64,000 bases of DNA from Bin87 sp034420475 (GCA_034420475.1 DAOULH010000087.1:17512-81511), one strand, 5' to 3'. Shown: positions 1 through 8,089, numbered from the stretch's first letter. The notes: generated by a model from the letters alone, not told the origin. A program made the numbers and translations.

Positions 1-354
1 GCCGGTGCGCCCTACCTCTGCGGTTACATGGACTCCATCGAACTGACCGACGCCTATCCTTACCAGGAGATCGCCGACTACCTGCGGCTTTACCCGGATA
101 GCCGAGAACAGGTGGAGAACACGCTGGCTTACTTCGACGGCATCAACCTGGCCCACCGGATCACCTGTCCAATCATCGTCAGCGTCGGCCTGCAGGACAG
201 CACCTGCCCGCCGGAAACCGGCTTCGCCATGTTCGAGGCCATCGCCAGCGCCGACAAGAAGATGTACGCCTACGACGGGCACGGCCACGACGCCAACAAC
301 CACGAGCATGCCGCGGTCGTGGACGCTTTTATGGCCACGCACCTAAAGGACTGA
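1..354 (+). CDS. Acetyl-xylan esterase (AXE1)-like hydrolase, C-terminal part
   Basis: The frame is open from base 1, so only the last ~117 codons are in the window and the true start lies upstream. The segment resembles the C-terminal third of the AXE1/cephalosporin-C deacetylase family: a DYLRLYP...TLAYFD helix region, then VGLQDSTCPP, where the family carries its catalytic Asp, and GHGHDANN, which would supply the catalytic His. The nucleophile region is outside the window. These enzymes are serine esterases that remove acetyl groups from sugars or related small esters. The gene at 781-1698 is a clear paralogue (DYLRLHP...TLSYFD), so this looks like a tandem duplication separated by one small gene. 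Substrate cannot be inferred. Confidence 0.75.
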   Translation, partial: AGAPYLCGYMDSIELTDAYPYQEIADYLRLYPDSREQVENTLAYFDGINLAHRITCPIIVSVGLQDSTCPPETGFAMFEAIASADKKMYAYDGHGHDANNHEHAAVVDAFMATHLKD

Positions 355-363
355 CGAAGTCCC

Positions 364-741
364 ATGACCCAACTGCAAACTCCTCAAGCCATTTTCGCCG
401 ACGCCCGTGCCATGCACGCTCAAGCCTTGGAACGCCTGGCGCACGGCGACATCAGAGACGCCGCCGAAAAAGCCTGGTGCGCAACCAAACGCGCCACCGA
501 CGCCCTCATCCTGGCTCGCACCGGCGAGGAACCCGGGCCCACCGGCCTCACCAGCGACGGCCTTGATGACCTCGCTTACCGAGAACCGCCGGTCAGGACG
601 CTCCAGGGCCGATATTACAGCCGCATCACCCACCTGCACGGCAATTGTTTCTACGTGGGACACTGCAACCAAGAGACCGAACGCCGCATCCGCGAAACCG
701 CACAGTACATCAGCGACGCCGAGCGCTTGGCCGCACTGTGA
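364..741 (+). CDS. HEPN/PaREP1-like small protein
   Basis: A 125-residue, mostly helical protein. Near residues 28-46 it has an AAEKAWCATKRATDAL segment, which matches the A-x-EKAW-x-A helix of PaREP1/HEPN-type proteins; the genes at 22406 and 44413 carry the related AGEKAWGAVVQPI and GSEKLYGAATQAV. A possible HEPN R-x6-H motif falls at GRYYSRITH. HEPN proteins are often RNases or partners of minimal nucleotidyltransferases, but no MNT partner lies beside this copy. The gene sits 9 bases after one AXE1-like gene and 39 bases before another, so it is probably cotranscribed with them. Function is unproven; family membership is moderately supported by the shared helix and size. Confidence 0.6.
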   Translation: MTQLQTPQAIFADARAMHAQALERLAHGDIRDAAEKAWCATKRATDALILARTGEEPGPTGLTSDGLDDLAYREPPVRTLQGRYYSRITHLHGNCFYVGHCNQETERRIRETAQYISDAERLAAL

Positions 742-780
742 TCCTCCCCAGAGTTCGCCAAACCGGACGGAACAATCAGC

Positions 781-1698
781 ATGACCACACTCATTAGCGG
801 CAAGCCGCACGATTTCGATGACTACTGGCACGACGTGCTGGCGGAACTGGCCGGGTTCCCGGCTGCGCCGGAGGTGCAGGAACTTCCGCTGCGCTCTACC
901 GATTTCGCTACCGCTTACGGCGTCCGGCTGACCTCCCTCGGCCCCTACCGCCTCTACGGCTACCTCAGCATCCCCAACGGCGACGGCCCCTTCCCGGCGC
1001 GCTACCACCTGCCCCGCTACGGCAGCGTGACCGATCTGGTCCCCCAGGGGCAAGCCAACGGCCAACGCAAGGAACACGTCACCTTCGCCATCTGCGTGCG
1101 TGGGCAGCGGCTGGCGGATCAACCCTACGCCGCCGCTTTCCCCGGCCAGCTCACCGACGGCATCGACGATCCCGCAACCTATGTGTACCGGGGCATCGTC
1201 GCCGACTGCGTCCGTGGGCTGCAATACCTGGCCGCCCGGCCGGAGGTGGACGCCACGCGCATCGCCGCCATCGGCAACGACCTGGCCCTGACCACCGCCG
1301 CCCTGTCTCCGCTGGTCACGCACCTGGTGACCACGCCGACCCTGCTGTACGACACCGCGGACCTGGCCCCCCACACCAGCGCCTACCCGCTGGAGGAGAT
1401 CAACGACTACCTGCGCCTGCATCCGACGCGGCGTGAGGCCGTGCATCGCACGCTGTCCTACTTCGACCTCCGCTGGTTCGGCTCCAGGGTCAGTGCGGCC
1501 ACGCTGCTGATGGCCGGCGCCGACGGGTCCGCGCTGGACGCGGCCGCCCTGCAACCGCTGATCGGCGACATTCGGGGCGAAACCACTGTCCACAAGGCGG
1601 AACATTCCGGCTACCGGGACGGGCGCTACGCTGAGGAATGGTTATCCGAACAGTTCGGAATGCCGTCTCCCAGCCTCCCGCCCCACTGGCAGGACTGA
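781..1698 (+). CDS. AXE1-like alpha/beta hydrolase lacking the catalytic serine
   Basis: This 305-residue protein has the full AXE1/cephalosporin-C deacetylase layout: GYLSIPNGDGPFPARYHLPRYG in the N-terminal half, YRGIVADCVRGLQYLAARPEVDATRI in the middle, then the DYLRLHP...TLSYFD region shared with the paralogue ending at 354. The nucleophile elbow, normally G-G-S-Q-G-G-G, reads AIGNDLALTT here, so the catalytic serine is absent. MAGADGS and EHSGYRDG occupy the usual Asp and His regions. The fold is therefore well supported, but classical esterase activity is doubtful; it may be a non-catalytic or repurposed paralogue. The next hydrolase begins 4 bases after its stop, implying one operon. 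Confidence 0.7.
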   Translation: MTTLISGKPHDFDDYWHDVLAELAGFPAAPEVQELPLRSTDFATAYGVRLTSLGPYRLYGYLSIPNGDGPFPARYHLPRYGSVTDLVPQGQANGQRKEHVTFAICVRGQRLADQPYAAAFPGQLTDGIDDPATYVYRGIVADCVRGLQYLAARPEVDATRIAAIGNDLALTTAALSPLVTHLVTTPTLLYDTADLAPHTSAYPLEEINDYLRLHPTRREAVHRTLSYFDLRWFGSRVSAATLLMAGADGSALDAAALQPLIGDIRGETTVHKAEHSGYRDGRYAEEWLSEQFGMPSPSLPPHWQD

Positions 1699-1702
1699 TC
1701 AC

Positions 1703-2476
1703 ATGCCCTACGTGAACCTGCCCGGCGTTGACCTCTGGTACGAAGACACCGGAGGGGACGGCATCCCGGTGGTCTTCTGCCATGCCGCCTCGGGCACCTG
1801 CGATTGTTGGATCTACCAGATACCCGCGTTCACGCTGTCCGGCTACCGCTGCATCACCTACGACCGGCGCACTTGGGGGAAATCCCGCAGCACCGACGAA
1901 GCCCTGCAACCCGGCTACCAGGACGAAGACCTGCACGGCTTGGTCGAGTCCCTGGGTTTGGAACGGTTCCACCTGGTCGGCACCGCTGCCGGCGGGATCA
2001 CCGCCATCGGGTACGCGCTGGCTCATCCCGAGCGGGTGCGGAGCCTGGTGTTTGCCAACACCATCGCGGGTATCCAGGACCCGGAATACCTGGAAGTGCA
2101 GGATCGCATCCGCCCGCCCGAAATCCGCAACCTGCCCGTGGAACTCTACGAACTGGGTCCTTCATACCGGGGCACGAACCCCGACGGCACGGCCCGCTGG
2201 CTGGAGATCGAGCGCGCCAGTCGGCCCTACGGCCGCCTGCCGGCCCAGCCGCTGCGGGAGCCCACCACCTACGCCCGGCTGGCCACCATGAGCGTACCGA
2301 CGATGGCGCTGTCCGGCGAGTCCGACCTGGTATCCCCGCCGGCGCTGATGCGGATGCAGGCAGAGCGCATCCCCGGCAGCCGCTTCGTGTCACTACCGGA
2401 GGCCGGACACGCCGGCTTCTGGGAGCGTCCGCAGGTGTGGAACGGCCTGGTGCTGGAGTTCATCGGGCAGCATTAG
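1703..2476 (+). CDS. Alpha/beta hydrolase fold protein with GTAAGG elbow
   Basis: A 257-residue alpha/beta hydrolase of the 3-oxoadipate enol-lactonase/haloperoxidase type. It shows VVFCHAASG (oxyanion-hole strand and turn), YDRRTWGKS, a nucleophile-elbow strand FHLVGTAAGGITAIGYALAHPERV, the acid region GESDLVSPP and a final EAGHAGFWERP with the catalytic His. At the elbow the expected G-x-S-x-G-G reads G-T-A-A-G-G, so alanine replaces the serine nucleophile while Asp and His remain. It follows another serine-less hydrolase by 4 bases. It may catalyse a reaction that does not need an acyl-enzyme, or be inactive. The reading frame shows no decay. Confidence 0.8.
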   Translation: MPYVNLPGVDLWYEDTGGDGIPVVFCHAASGTCDCWIYQIPAFTLSGYRCITYDRRTWGKSRSTDEALQPGYQDEDLHGLVESLGLERFHLVGTAAGGITAIGYALAHPERVRSLVFANTIAGIQDPEYLEVQDRIRPPEIRNLPVELYELGPSYRGTNPDGTARWLEIERASRPYGRLPAQPLREPTTYARLATMSVPTMALSGESDLVSPPALMRMQAERIPGSRFVSLPEAGHAGFWERPQVWNGLVLEFIGQH

Positions 2477-2601
2477 CACGCGCTGCGCCGCCAGTCTGTA
2501 CGCGGCACGGTTTCTGGTGTAGATTATTTTGCGGCGGTACGGCGTGATGCTGTGCTCGTAGCCGTTAACCCTGGCAAGATCGCAGTCCTGGAGGGACACC
2601 C

Positions 2602-3765
2602 ATGGCGGACGCACCCCTGTTCCCCGTTACCGTGGTCGGAAGTTGGCCCCGATCTACCGAACTGATCCGCGCCCTGCGCCGCAAAGAAGCGGGTGAGATC
2701 ACCTACTCCGAGTTCAGCGCGCTGGCCGACGACGAGGTGCTGGCCTGCATCCGCGCACAGGAAGAGGCCGGCGTCGACATCATCAGCGACGGCGAGCAGC
2801 GGCGGGACAACTTCTACTCCTTCGCTGTGGACAAGCTCAACGGCATGCAGCTGATGAAGGTGTCCGAGCTGCTGGACTATTCCTCCGACCGCGCCCGCAT
2901 GGAAGAAGTGCTCCGCGCCCTGGACGTCCCCTCGTTCGCGATCAAGAGCCCCATCGTCATCGACACCATCAGCAAGCGGCACGGGCTGGCCTTGGACGAG
3001 TTGGCCTACATGCGCGAGCACACCGACCGGCAGATCATGGTGCCCATCCCCGGCCCCTACATGCTCACTCGGTCCGGCTGGTTCGAGGGCCTGTCCGACC
3101 GGGCCTATCCTACTCCCGACGACCTGGCTCGGGACGTTGTCGAGATCCTGCGCGAGGAAATCGTCGCCCTGCGCGACCACGGCTGCGACTTCGTGCAGTT
3201 GGACGAACCCACACTCTCCCAGGTAGTGTTCGGCGAAGAGACCACCGAGACTTTCATGTGCGCCGCCTTGCCCAACCGCCGCGACCCCACCGACGAGCTG
3301 GAGATGGCGGTGCGGCTGATGAACGAGACCCTGGAGGGCATCGACGGCATCAAGACGGGCGTACACGTCTGTCGGGGCAACTGGAGCAAAAAGGAGGAGG
3401 TGCTGCTCACCGGCAACTACGGCCCCATGCTTCCCTACCTGGTTCAGATGAACATCGACCGCCTGGTGCTGGAGTGCGCCACTCCCCGCGCCGGCGAGAT
3501 GGAAGTCTTCAAGGAATACAGCAACGAAAAGGAGATCGGGTTCGGCGTGGTCAACCCGCGCACCGACGAGATCGAGCCGGCCGAGCAAATCGTTGCCCGG
3601 GTCAAGGAACTGCTCCAGTACTTTGACCCCGACAAGATCTTTCTCAATCCCGATTGCGGCTTCGGCACCTTCGCCGAGCGCAACGTCAACACCCACGAGA
3701 TGGCCGCAAAGAAGATGCAGGCGATCACCGACGCTGCGGAGATCCTGCGCGCGGAGTATGCATAG
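2602..3765 (+). CDS. Cobalamin-independent methionine synthase-like methyltransferase (MetE C-domain family)
   Basis: A 387-residue single-barrel protein like the C-terminal half of MetE and stand-alone core methyltransferases. It starts with VVGSWPRS, has SDGEQRRDNFY near residue 60 and a CDFVQLDEPTLS strand. It carries the zinc-ligand set typical of the family: H-x-C in GVHVCRGNW (~residue 255) and a late Cys in LNPDCGFGT (~residue 350). These enzymes bind a thiol substrate through zinc; related proteins use homocysteine, coenzyme M or other thiols. It is about half the length of full MetE, so methyl donor and acceptor are uncertain. The ATG follows GGAGGG at suitable spacing. A DUF4258-like gene overlaps its 3' end. 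Confidence 0.8.
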   Translation: MADAPLFPVTVVGSWPRSTELIRALRRKEAGEITYSEFSALADDEVLACIRAQEEAGVDIISDGEQRRDNFYSFAVDKLNGMQLMKVSELLDYSSDRARMEEVLRALDVPSFAIKSPIVIDTISKRHGLALDELAYMREHTDRQIMVPIPGPYMLTRSGWFEGLSDRAYPTPDDLARDVVEILREEIVALRDHGCDFVQLDEPTLSQVVFGEETTETFMCAALPNRRDPTDELEMAVRLMNETLEGIDGIKTGVHVCRGNWSKKEEVLLTGNYGPMLPYLVQMNIDRLVLECATPRAGEMEVFKEYSNEKEIGFGVVNPRTDEIEPAEQIVARVKELLQYFDPDKIFLNPDCGFGTFAERNVNTHEMAAKKMQAITDAAEILRAEYA

Positions 3766-4141
3766 GGATGACGCTGCGGCGTTGCCCCGCGCTTTGACGG
3801 CTGGCGGCGTTCAGCGGGAGATTACCCTCCACGTTCACCGGCAATCGTATGCACGTAGCGAAATCACCGTGGGGAATCTGATCGACGTTCTGGAGAATTG
3901 GGTGGCTCGTGGTATTAGATACGATGAATCCGGCCGGCCCAGCATGGCCCACTTGGGCTGGATCGAACACGGGGGCTCACAGCGCCTGATGCGGGTGGCG
4001 GTCTCGATGGATGATCAACGGATCACCACCGCGTTTGCGGACACGCCGGCCACCAACAAATGGAACAGCGGAGACTTCGACTACTTTCAGCGGACCTATG
4101 AGCAATGGGAGATACGAAATGAAGCTGAAAGTGCATTATGA
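3758..4141 (+). CDS. Small DUF4258-like protein (toxin-like)
   Basis: A 127-residue protein. I place the start at the ATG at 3758, inside the last codons of the upstream methyltransferase gene. The core has an H-x(n)-R start (HVHRQSYARSEIT), VLENWVARGIRYDESGRP and RVAVSMDDQRITTAF. That order resembles DUF4258 proteins, which are small RelE-like or sporadically distributed putative toxins. Its stop overlaps the start of a DUF2283-like gene by 23 bases; DUF4258/DUF2283 pairs are a recurrent toxin-antitoxin-like arrangement. Neither assignment could be tested here, and the overlap alone shows only translational coupling. Confidence 0.5.
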   Translation: MHRDDAAALPRALTAGGVQREITLHVHRQSYARSEITVGNLIDVLENWVARGIRYDESGRPSMAHLGWIEHGGSQRLMRVAVSMDDQRITTAFADTPATNKWNSGDFDYFQRTYEQWEIRNEAESAL

Positions 4142-4523
4142 TCCTGATTGTGATGCAATTGGCGCTAACTACGGTCTGCCCAGGGGCGGAACCTACGAAT
4201 TGGCGACGGTAGGCATGGTGATGATCGACGTGCCCGATGAAGACAGCTATGAAGCGATCGGGTTAGAAGTCTTCGCCATCAGCGCGTGGCTGCCCCTCGG
4301 TAAGCGGGGCTACTGCGAGGAAACGGATACGCTCACTATTGGCCGTGGCGCGGAAACCGCAACCATCATCGCCGAAAACGGCGACCTGGTGGCGTACTGG
4401 GGGCCTGACGAATATGATCCGGGTGATACGGTGCCCATCGCAGTTGGTCTGCGCAATGCGTCACAGCATCTAGCCCCGGTGATTGAGGCGATGTCTCAAC
4501 CTTTGAACGCCGCCAACCGCTAA
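4119..4523 (+). CDS. DUF2283-like small protein (antitoxin-like)
   Basis: This 134-residue protein begins at the ATG at 4119, which overlaps the preceding small gene by 23 bases; a longer in-frame extension upstream would run through that gene and is unlikely. It starts MKLKVHYDPDCDAIGANYG, like the K-x-x-YDPEADALYI start of DUF2283, and continues with a strand-rich VDVPDE-type turn and GLEVFAIS. The C-terminal part (DTLTIGRGAETATIIAENGDLVAYW) adds a second short beta-rich segment. It is probably the partner of the upstream DUF4258-like protein. Function is not established. Confidence 0.5.
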   Translation: MKLKVHYDPDCDAIGANYGLPRGGTYELATVGMVMIDVPDEDSYEAIGLEVFAISAWLPLGKRGYCEETDTLTIGRGAETATIIAENGDLVAYWGPDEYDPGDTVPIAVGLRNASQHLAPVIEAMSQPLNAANR

Positions 4524-4580
4524 CGGATCAGAAGAAAACTAACCCGCCCGTCAACCCCGTCAGCAATAAGGAGCCGAACC

Positions 4581-5120
4581 ATGGCGCAAGCACAGGAAGG
4601 AAATCTCAACGGTCTGCCTCGGGAGAAACTGGCCGAGGTGCTGGACTCCTTCAGGGATCCCGAAGTATTCAACGCAGTAACCGGCCCCTGGAAGTCCCGC
4701 GTCGTCTGGCAGGACGGTATGCGCGCCCGCGCCTACATGCGCAACCATCAGGTTGACATGGACGAGCCCGGCGACCTCACCGCCACCGACGTGGCCGCCA
4801 GCGCCCACGAGCAGTTGCTCTCCGCCATCGGCAGTTGCATGACCGTGGGATTCGTAGTCAACGCCACCAAGCAGGGCGTGCGCGTTCACGACCTGGAAAT
4901 CGCTGTGGAAGGCTACTTCGACAACATCCGCAAGTGGGCCGGCGTTGAGGACGAGGGCAATCCCGGCTACGGGCAGATCTCGGCCAAGTGCTTCGTCCGC
5001 GCCGACGCCGACGAGGACACCCTGCGGGAAATCTGGCGGCTGGCCGTGGAAGGCTCGCCCGTCACCCAATCGGTAGCCAACCCCACCTCGGTGCAAACCG
5101 AGTTCGAAATGGTCGGCTGA
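4581..5120 (+). CDS. OsmC family protein
   Basis: A 179-residue OsmC/Ohr-type protein. The family signature is in the centre: HEQLLSAIGSCMTVGFVVNA, with the conserved Cys in the GSC turn, followed by LEIAVEGYFD. OsmC proteins are homodimeric thiol peroxidases or thiol-handling proteins acting on organic hydroperoxides. The second, resolving Cys, usually in an x-CPV motif, is replaced: the segment reads EGSPVTQSV. A two-cysteine peroxidase cycle is therefore unlikely, as in several OsmC-like subfamilies. The stop codon overlaps the ATG of a rhodanese gene (TGATG), so the two products are coupled and may act on the same sulfur species. Confidence 0.85.
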   Translation: MAQAQEGNLNGLPREKLAEVLDSFRDPEVFNAVTGPWKSRVVWQDGMRARAYMRNHQVDMDEPGDLTATDVAASAHEQLLSAIGSCMTVGFVVNATKQGVRVHDLEIAVEGYFDNIRKWAGVEDEGNPGYGQISAKCFVRADADEDTLREIWRLAVEGSPVTQSVANPTSVQTEFEMVG

Positions 5121-5893
5121 TGGTGACCTTCGTTACCGCGGATTGGGTCGCCGAGCGCATCGGCCAGCCGGGTTATCTGATAATCGATCCCCGGTCGGCC
5201 ATGCGCTATCTCATGGGCCACCTGCGCGGCGCCGTCAGCGTACCCTACAAGAAACTGCAAGCACCCGACGGACGCCTGGGCCCGCCAGAACAGCTGGCCG
5301 CCGCCTTCGGCGACGCCGGCCTTGGAGACGACGTCACACCCATCCTCTACGACCACCAGGACGGGCGCAACGCCGCCATGGCCGCCTGGGTGCTGGAGTA
5401 CCTCGGCCGGGACGACGTCCACATCATGGACTTGCGCTACGAGGCGTGGAAAGACGAAGGCCGCGAGGTCCTGTACCGCCCCGTGCTCACGAGAGCGGCC
5501 GGCTTTACGGTCCGGCTGAACCCGGCCATCCGTGCCACCCTGGACGACGTGGCCAACCGGGGAGCCGCCAGTCTGGTGGACGCCCGCACCGCCGAGGAGT
5601 TCCAGGGCGAGGTCGAAATGGATCAGCGCCCCGGCCATATCCCCGGCGCCGTCAGTCTCCCCCATGCCGACCTGGCCGGCGCCGACGGCAACCTGTACGC
5701 GGATGGGGATACGGTGCGCGAACGTCTGACCGGAGTTGGCATCGCGGAAGGCGAACCCGTCATCGCCTACTGTCGCAGTGGCATTCGCGCGGCCGTCACG
5801 TGGCTGGCCCTGGACCGGATGGGCTACACCGTCAGCCTGTACGACGGCTCCTACGCCGAATGGATGGATAGCGACCAGCCGGTGGAAACGTAA
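5120..5893 (+). CDS. Tandem-rhodanese sulfurtransferase
   Basis: A 257-residue protein of the thiosulfate/3-mercaptopyruvate sulfurtransferase family. Its ATG at 5120 overlaps the upstream OsmC stop by one base. Two rhodanese domains are visible: an N-terminal one (IIDPRSAMRYLMGHLRGA to ~residue 115) whose active loop lacks Cys, and a C-terminal one beginning LVDARTAEEFQGE. The latter ends in the catalytic loop AYCRSGIRA (Cys near residue 217), followed by SLYDGSYAEWM. This is the standard arrangement of an inactive and an active domain. CRSGIR is closer to thiosulfate sulfurtransferases than to CGSGVT mercaptopyruvate enzymes, so thiosulfate or a persulfide is the likelier donor. Confidence 0.88.
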   Translation: MVTFVTADWVAERIGQPGYLIIDPRSAMRYLMGHLRGAVSVPYKKLQAPDGRLGPPEQLAAAFGDAGLGDDVTPILYDHQDGRNAAMAAWVLEYLGRDDVHIMDLRYEAWKDEGREVLYRPVLTRAAGFTVRLNPAIRATLDDVANRGAASLVDARTAEEFQGEVEMDQRPGHIPGAVSLPHADLAGADGNLYADGDTVRERLTGVGIAEGEPVIAYCRSGIRAAVTWLALDRMGYTVSLYDGSYAEWMDSDQPVET

Positions 5894-5910
5894 CTGTTCA
5901 GAATCCAAGA

Positions 5911-6024
5911 GGTTGTCATTGCGAGGCGCTTGCGCCGTGGCAATCTCGATGCCGTAGTAGCCACGTCTGTCCCGAAGGACTCCCTTGCGCCAACGGGATT
6001 GCCTCGCTTCGCTCGCAATGACAC
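5911..6024. repeat. Interspersed palindromic repeat, copy 1 (full, GTTCAG-flanked)
   Basis: About 110 bases running from GGTTGTCATTGCGAGGCG to CGCTCGCAATGACAC. The ends are inverted copies (TGTCATTGCGAG / CTCGCAATGACA) and each is followed inward by a GGCAATCTCG / CGGGATTGCC arm, so the transcript can fold into nested stems. The left flank reads AACTGTTCAGAATCCAAGAGG, shared with other copies. It lies after the rhodanese gene. Confidence 0.9.
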
Positions 6025-6217
6025 TTTCCCCACAACTATGAACAATTACATCCGAACGTGTGACCGATAAGACGTCGCACCATCTTGCGCGCCCCATAAC
6101 GGCGCACCTCGTGAGTACCCATTCTCCCCCGAGCTGTCATCGCGAGCGACGCATGGCATCCTCGGGGCCTACACCCAGCGCGCGCTGGCCGTGAGTGCGG
6201 CCACTAAGGAGACAGCC

Positions 6218-7066
6218 ATGCCGCCGAACCTGGTGCCCTACCTGCTCTATGAACCCGAGGAATCGGGCATCTTGTGGATCAAGTTCAACCGTCCCGAGCG
6301 GATGAACGCGCTCATCGGCTCGTCTGAGGAGAACGGCACCGTCGCCAAGGTGGGCGAGTACATGCGCGCCGGCGACGACGATCCCAACGTGCGGGTGATG
6401 GTGCTCACCGGCGTTGGCCGCGGCTTCTGCTCCGGGGCCGACATGCGGCGTGACAACTCGCCGGACGTCACCGGCGAGAACTTCGTGGGCAACCGGGGGA
6501 CCATCGAAGGGCCGGACGCCGCGCGGGAGCATTTCTACCACGGTTTCACCAAGCTGCACCGGGACATCTCCCAGGTCCGCAAACCCACCATCGCCATGAT
6601 CAACGGGCCGGCCGTCGGGTCCGGCATGGACATGGCCCTGCACTGCGACATCCGCCTGGGCTGCGAGAACACCCGCTTCATCGGCTACCAGCAGTTGGGG
6701 CAGATCATCGAAAACGGCGGCAGCTACTACCTTCCCAAGATGGTCGGCCTGGGCCGCGCCCTGGAGTTCGCCTACACTGGCCACCTGGACGCCCAGCGCG
6801 CCTACGAGTGGGGAATGCTCAACTACCTGGTTCCGGCGGAGGAACTGGAGCAGACCACCCGCGACCTGTGCGACCGCATCATCCGCACGCCGCCCATGGT
6901 GCAGTGGATCAGCAAGCGTATCATGCGCGCCGCCCTGGACAGCACGCTGGAAACCACGATGACGCTAACCTCCAACGCCGGCGGCATCCTCAGCGGCTCC
7001 GAAGACGCCCACGAGGCGAGGCAGGCGTTCCTGGAGAAGCGGGCGCCGGAGTTCAAGGGACGGTAG
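6218..7066 (+). CDS. Enoyl-CoA hydratase/isomerase (crotonase) family protein
   Basis: A 282-residue crotonase. I chose the ATG at 6218, preceded by AAGGAG at 6206-6211, over an in-frame GTG at 6191. The first oxyanion-hole segment is GVGRGFCSGADM and the second is MINGPAVGSGMDMALHCDIRLG, followed by the C-terminal trimerisation helices. The segment that normally supplies the first catalytic Glu (Q-PE-x-x-x-G) reads GYQQLGQIIENGG, so that Glu is a Gln here, and chemistry other than simple hydration is possible. It stands alone after a repeat and is followed by a hairpin, so it is probably monocistronic. Substrate unknown. Confidence 0.85.
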   Translation: MPPNLVPYLLYEPEESGILWIKFNRPERMNALIGSSEENGTVAKVGEYMRAGDDDPNVRVMVLTGVGRGFCSGADMRRDNSPDVTGENFVGNRGTIEGPDAAREHFYHGFTKLHRDISQVRKPTIAMINGPAVGSGMDMALHCDIRLGCENTRFIGYQQLGQIIENGGSYYLPKMVGLGRALEFAYTGHLDAQRAYEWGMLNYLVPAEELEQTTRDLCDRIIRTPPMVQWISKRIMRAALDSTLETTMTLTSNAGGILSGSEDAHEARQAFLEKRAPEFKGR

Positions 7067-7078
7067 GTCGATCTGCCT

Positions 7079-7099
7079 CCTCTCCCTTTACGGGAGAGG
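7079..7099. terminator. CCTCTCCC/GGGAGAGG hairpin between convergent genes
   Basis: An 8-base stem (CCTCTCCC, loop TTTAC, GGGAGAGG) lies 13 bases after the crotonase stop and before the 3' end of the facing DUF429 gene. It is followed by GTTGGGGTGA rather than a T tract, so it is a plausible but not classical terminator. It also looks like a common intergenic repeat type. Confidence 0.5.
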
Positions 7100-7147
7100 G
7101 TTGGGGTGAAGGTGAAGCACTATAGTCGCCCGCGGTAAGCTCTTTGC

Positions 7148-8044
7148 CTACTGTTCTGGTTCCGGCATCCATTGACGGCCGTTGCAGATGACCCGTGCTT
7201 GATTGAAATTCGGGCACGGGTTGTTCTGTCGATGGTCATTTCTGACCGTTGCTACGTTCGTACGAAGTGTGGGCTCTGCCCAACTACCCTGCCCTGCAGC
7301 ATCGGCCCCCCAAACCGCGTGTGGCGGCAAAATAATGTCTCCGCTCCTAGGCGCTCCTACGGCGACGTACGTGTTCCTATCTACACACATGGCAGACAGA
7401 GCGCAAATGAAAGCCGCTCGATGGTCGTGATCTATGACATTTGCAAGAGCATTTGCCATGTTGCGGCCGGGAGCCAAATGATTGATGAGTGCCTTCAAGT
7501 AGCCGTTGGCGACCGCGACTTCCCAGTATTGGTCAGAAATTTGCCCATCTGGTAAACCCTGGAAATCTTCGTCTGCGAGGAGCATAGCCAAAAAAGCGTT
7601 CGGGAACGCTTCGACGATGCGCGATCCATGAATTGCTTCTGGCTGCTGCGCCATGGATAAAGTGAGATGCCCTTCACGTTGGAGTTGTAGAACTAGGTTG
7701 CCTAACAGAGAAGCATGGTGGTGGAGCTTCTGACCGTTGCCGGAATTGGTTTGGCCGGGTCGGCAACGTTGCAGAGTAAGATCCCGGAATAGCAAAGCCT
7801 CAGCAGCCCGGTAACAGTCGACCAATCTCAAGCCCGAGACGAGAGGACCATCTATCCCGACTCCGTTCAGATTTGAGCCGGCAGGGATGAGATTCAGCAA
7901 GTCTGTTAACCGCTGACGGTTGTGACCCGTAGTGTTACAGCACTCCCACTGGAATTGATCTCGGTTCACACTGATGAGGCACAATCCCGTACTGCGGCGG
8001 GTCTTATCCCATCCAACATCGATGCCGAGGTAATATTCAGCCAT
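7148..8044 (-). CDS. DUF429-like predicted RNase H-fold nuclease
   Basis: A 298-residue protein. GIDVGWDKTRRSTG at the N-terminus and GVGIDGPL near residue 62 resemble the two acidic strands of DUF429/RNase H-fold predicted nucleases, and IVEAFPNAF near residue 165 fits the family's VEAFPxA motif. The C-terminal third carries HDHRAAFICALSA, a helix with further acidic residues. Codon use and base composition are visibly less G+C-rich than in neighbouring genes, which suggests recent transfer. Biological role is unknown; DUF429 proteins are often found in variable genome regions. The ATG at 8044 is followed at once by the signature motif. Confidence 0.6.
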   Translation of the reverse strand: MAEYYLGIDVGWDKTRRSTGLCLISVNRDQFQWECCNTTGHNRQRLTDLLNLIPAGSNLNGVGIDGPLVSGLRLVDCYRAAEALLFRDLTLQRCRPGQTNSGNGQKLHHHASLLGNLVLQLQREGHLTLSMAQQPEAIHGSRIVEAFPNAFLAMLLADEDFQGLPDGQISDQYWEVAVANGYLKALINHLAPGRNMANALANVIDHDHRAAFICALSAMCVDRNTYVAVGAPRSGDIILPPHAVWGADAAGQGSWAEPTLRTNVATVRNDHRQNNPCPNFNQARVICNGRQWMPEPEQ

Positions 8045-8089
8045 GGTCCTTTATCTCCTCCTGATGGTCATTGGGCAGCAAAGCGTTTC

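Noticed and set aside
343..1605. Long minus-strand open frame across the esterase genes
   Set aside because: It mirrors the coding genes on the other strand, has low-complexity Gly/Val/Arg composition typical of antisense frames in G+C-rich DNA, and no recognisable motif.
2477..2601. Cobalamin or SAM riboswitch upstream of the MetE-like gene
   Set aside because: The leader is only 125 bases and shows no recognisable conserved riboswitch core.
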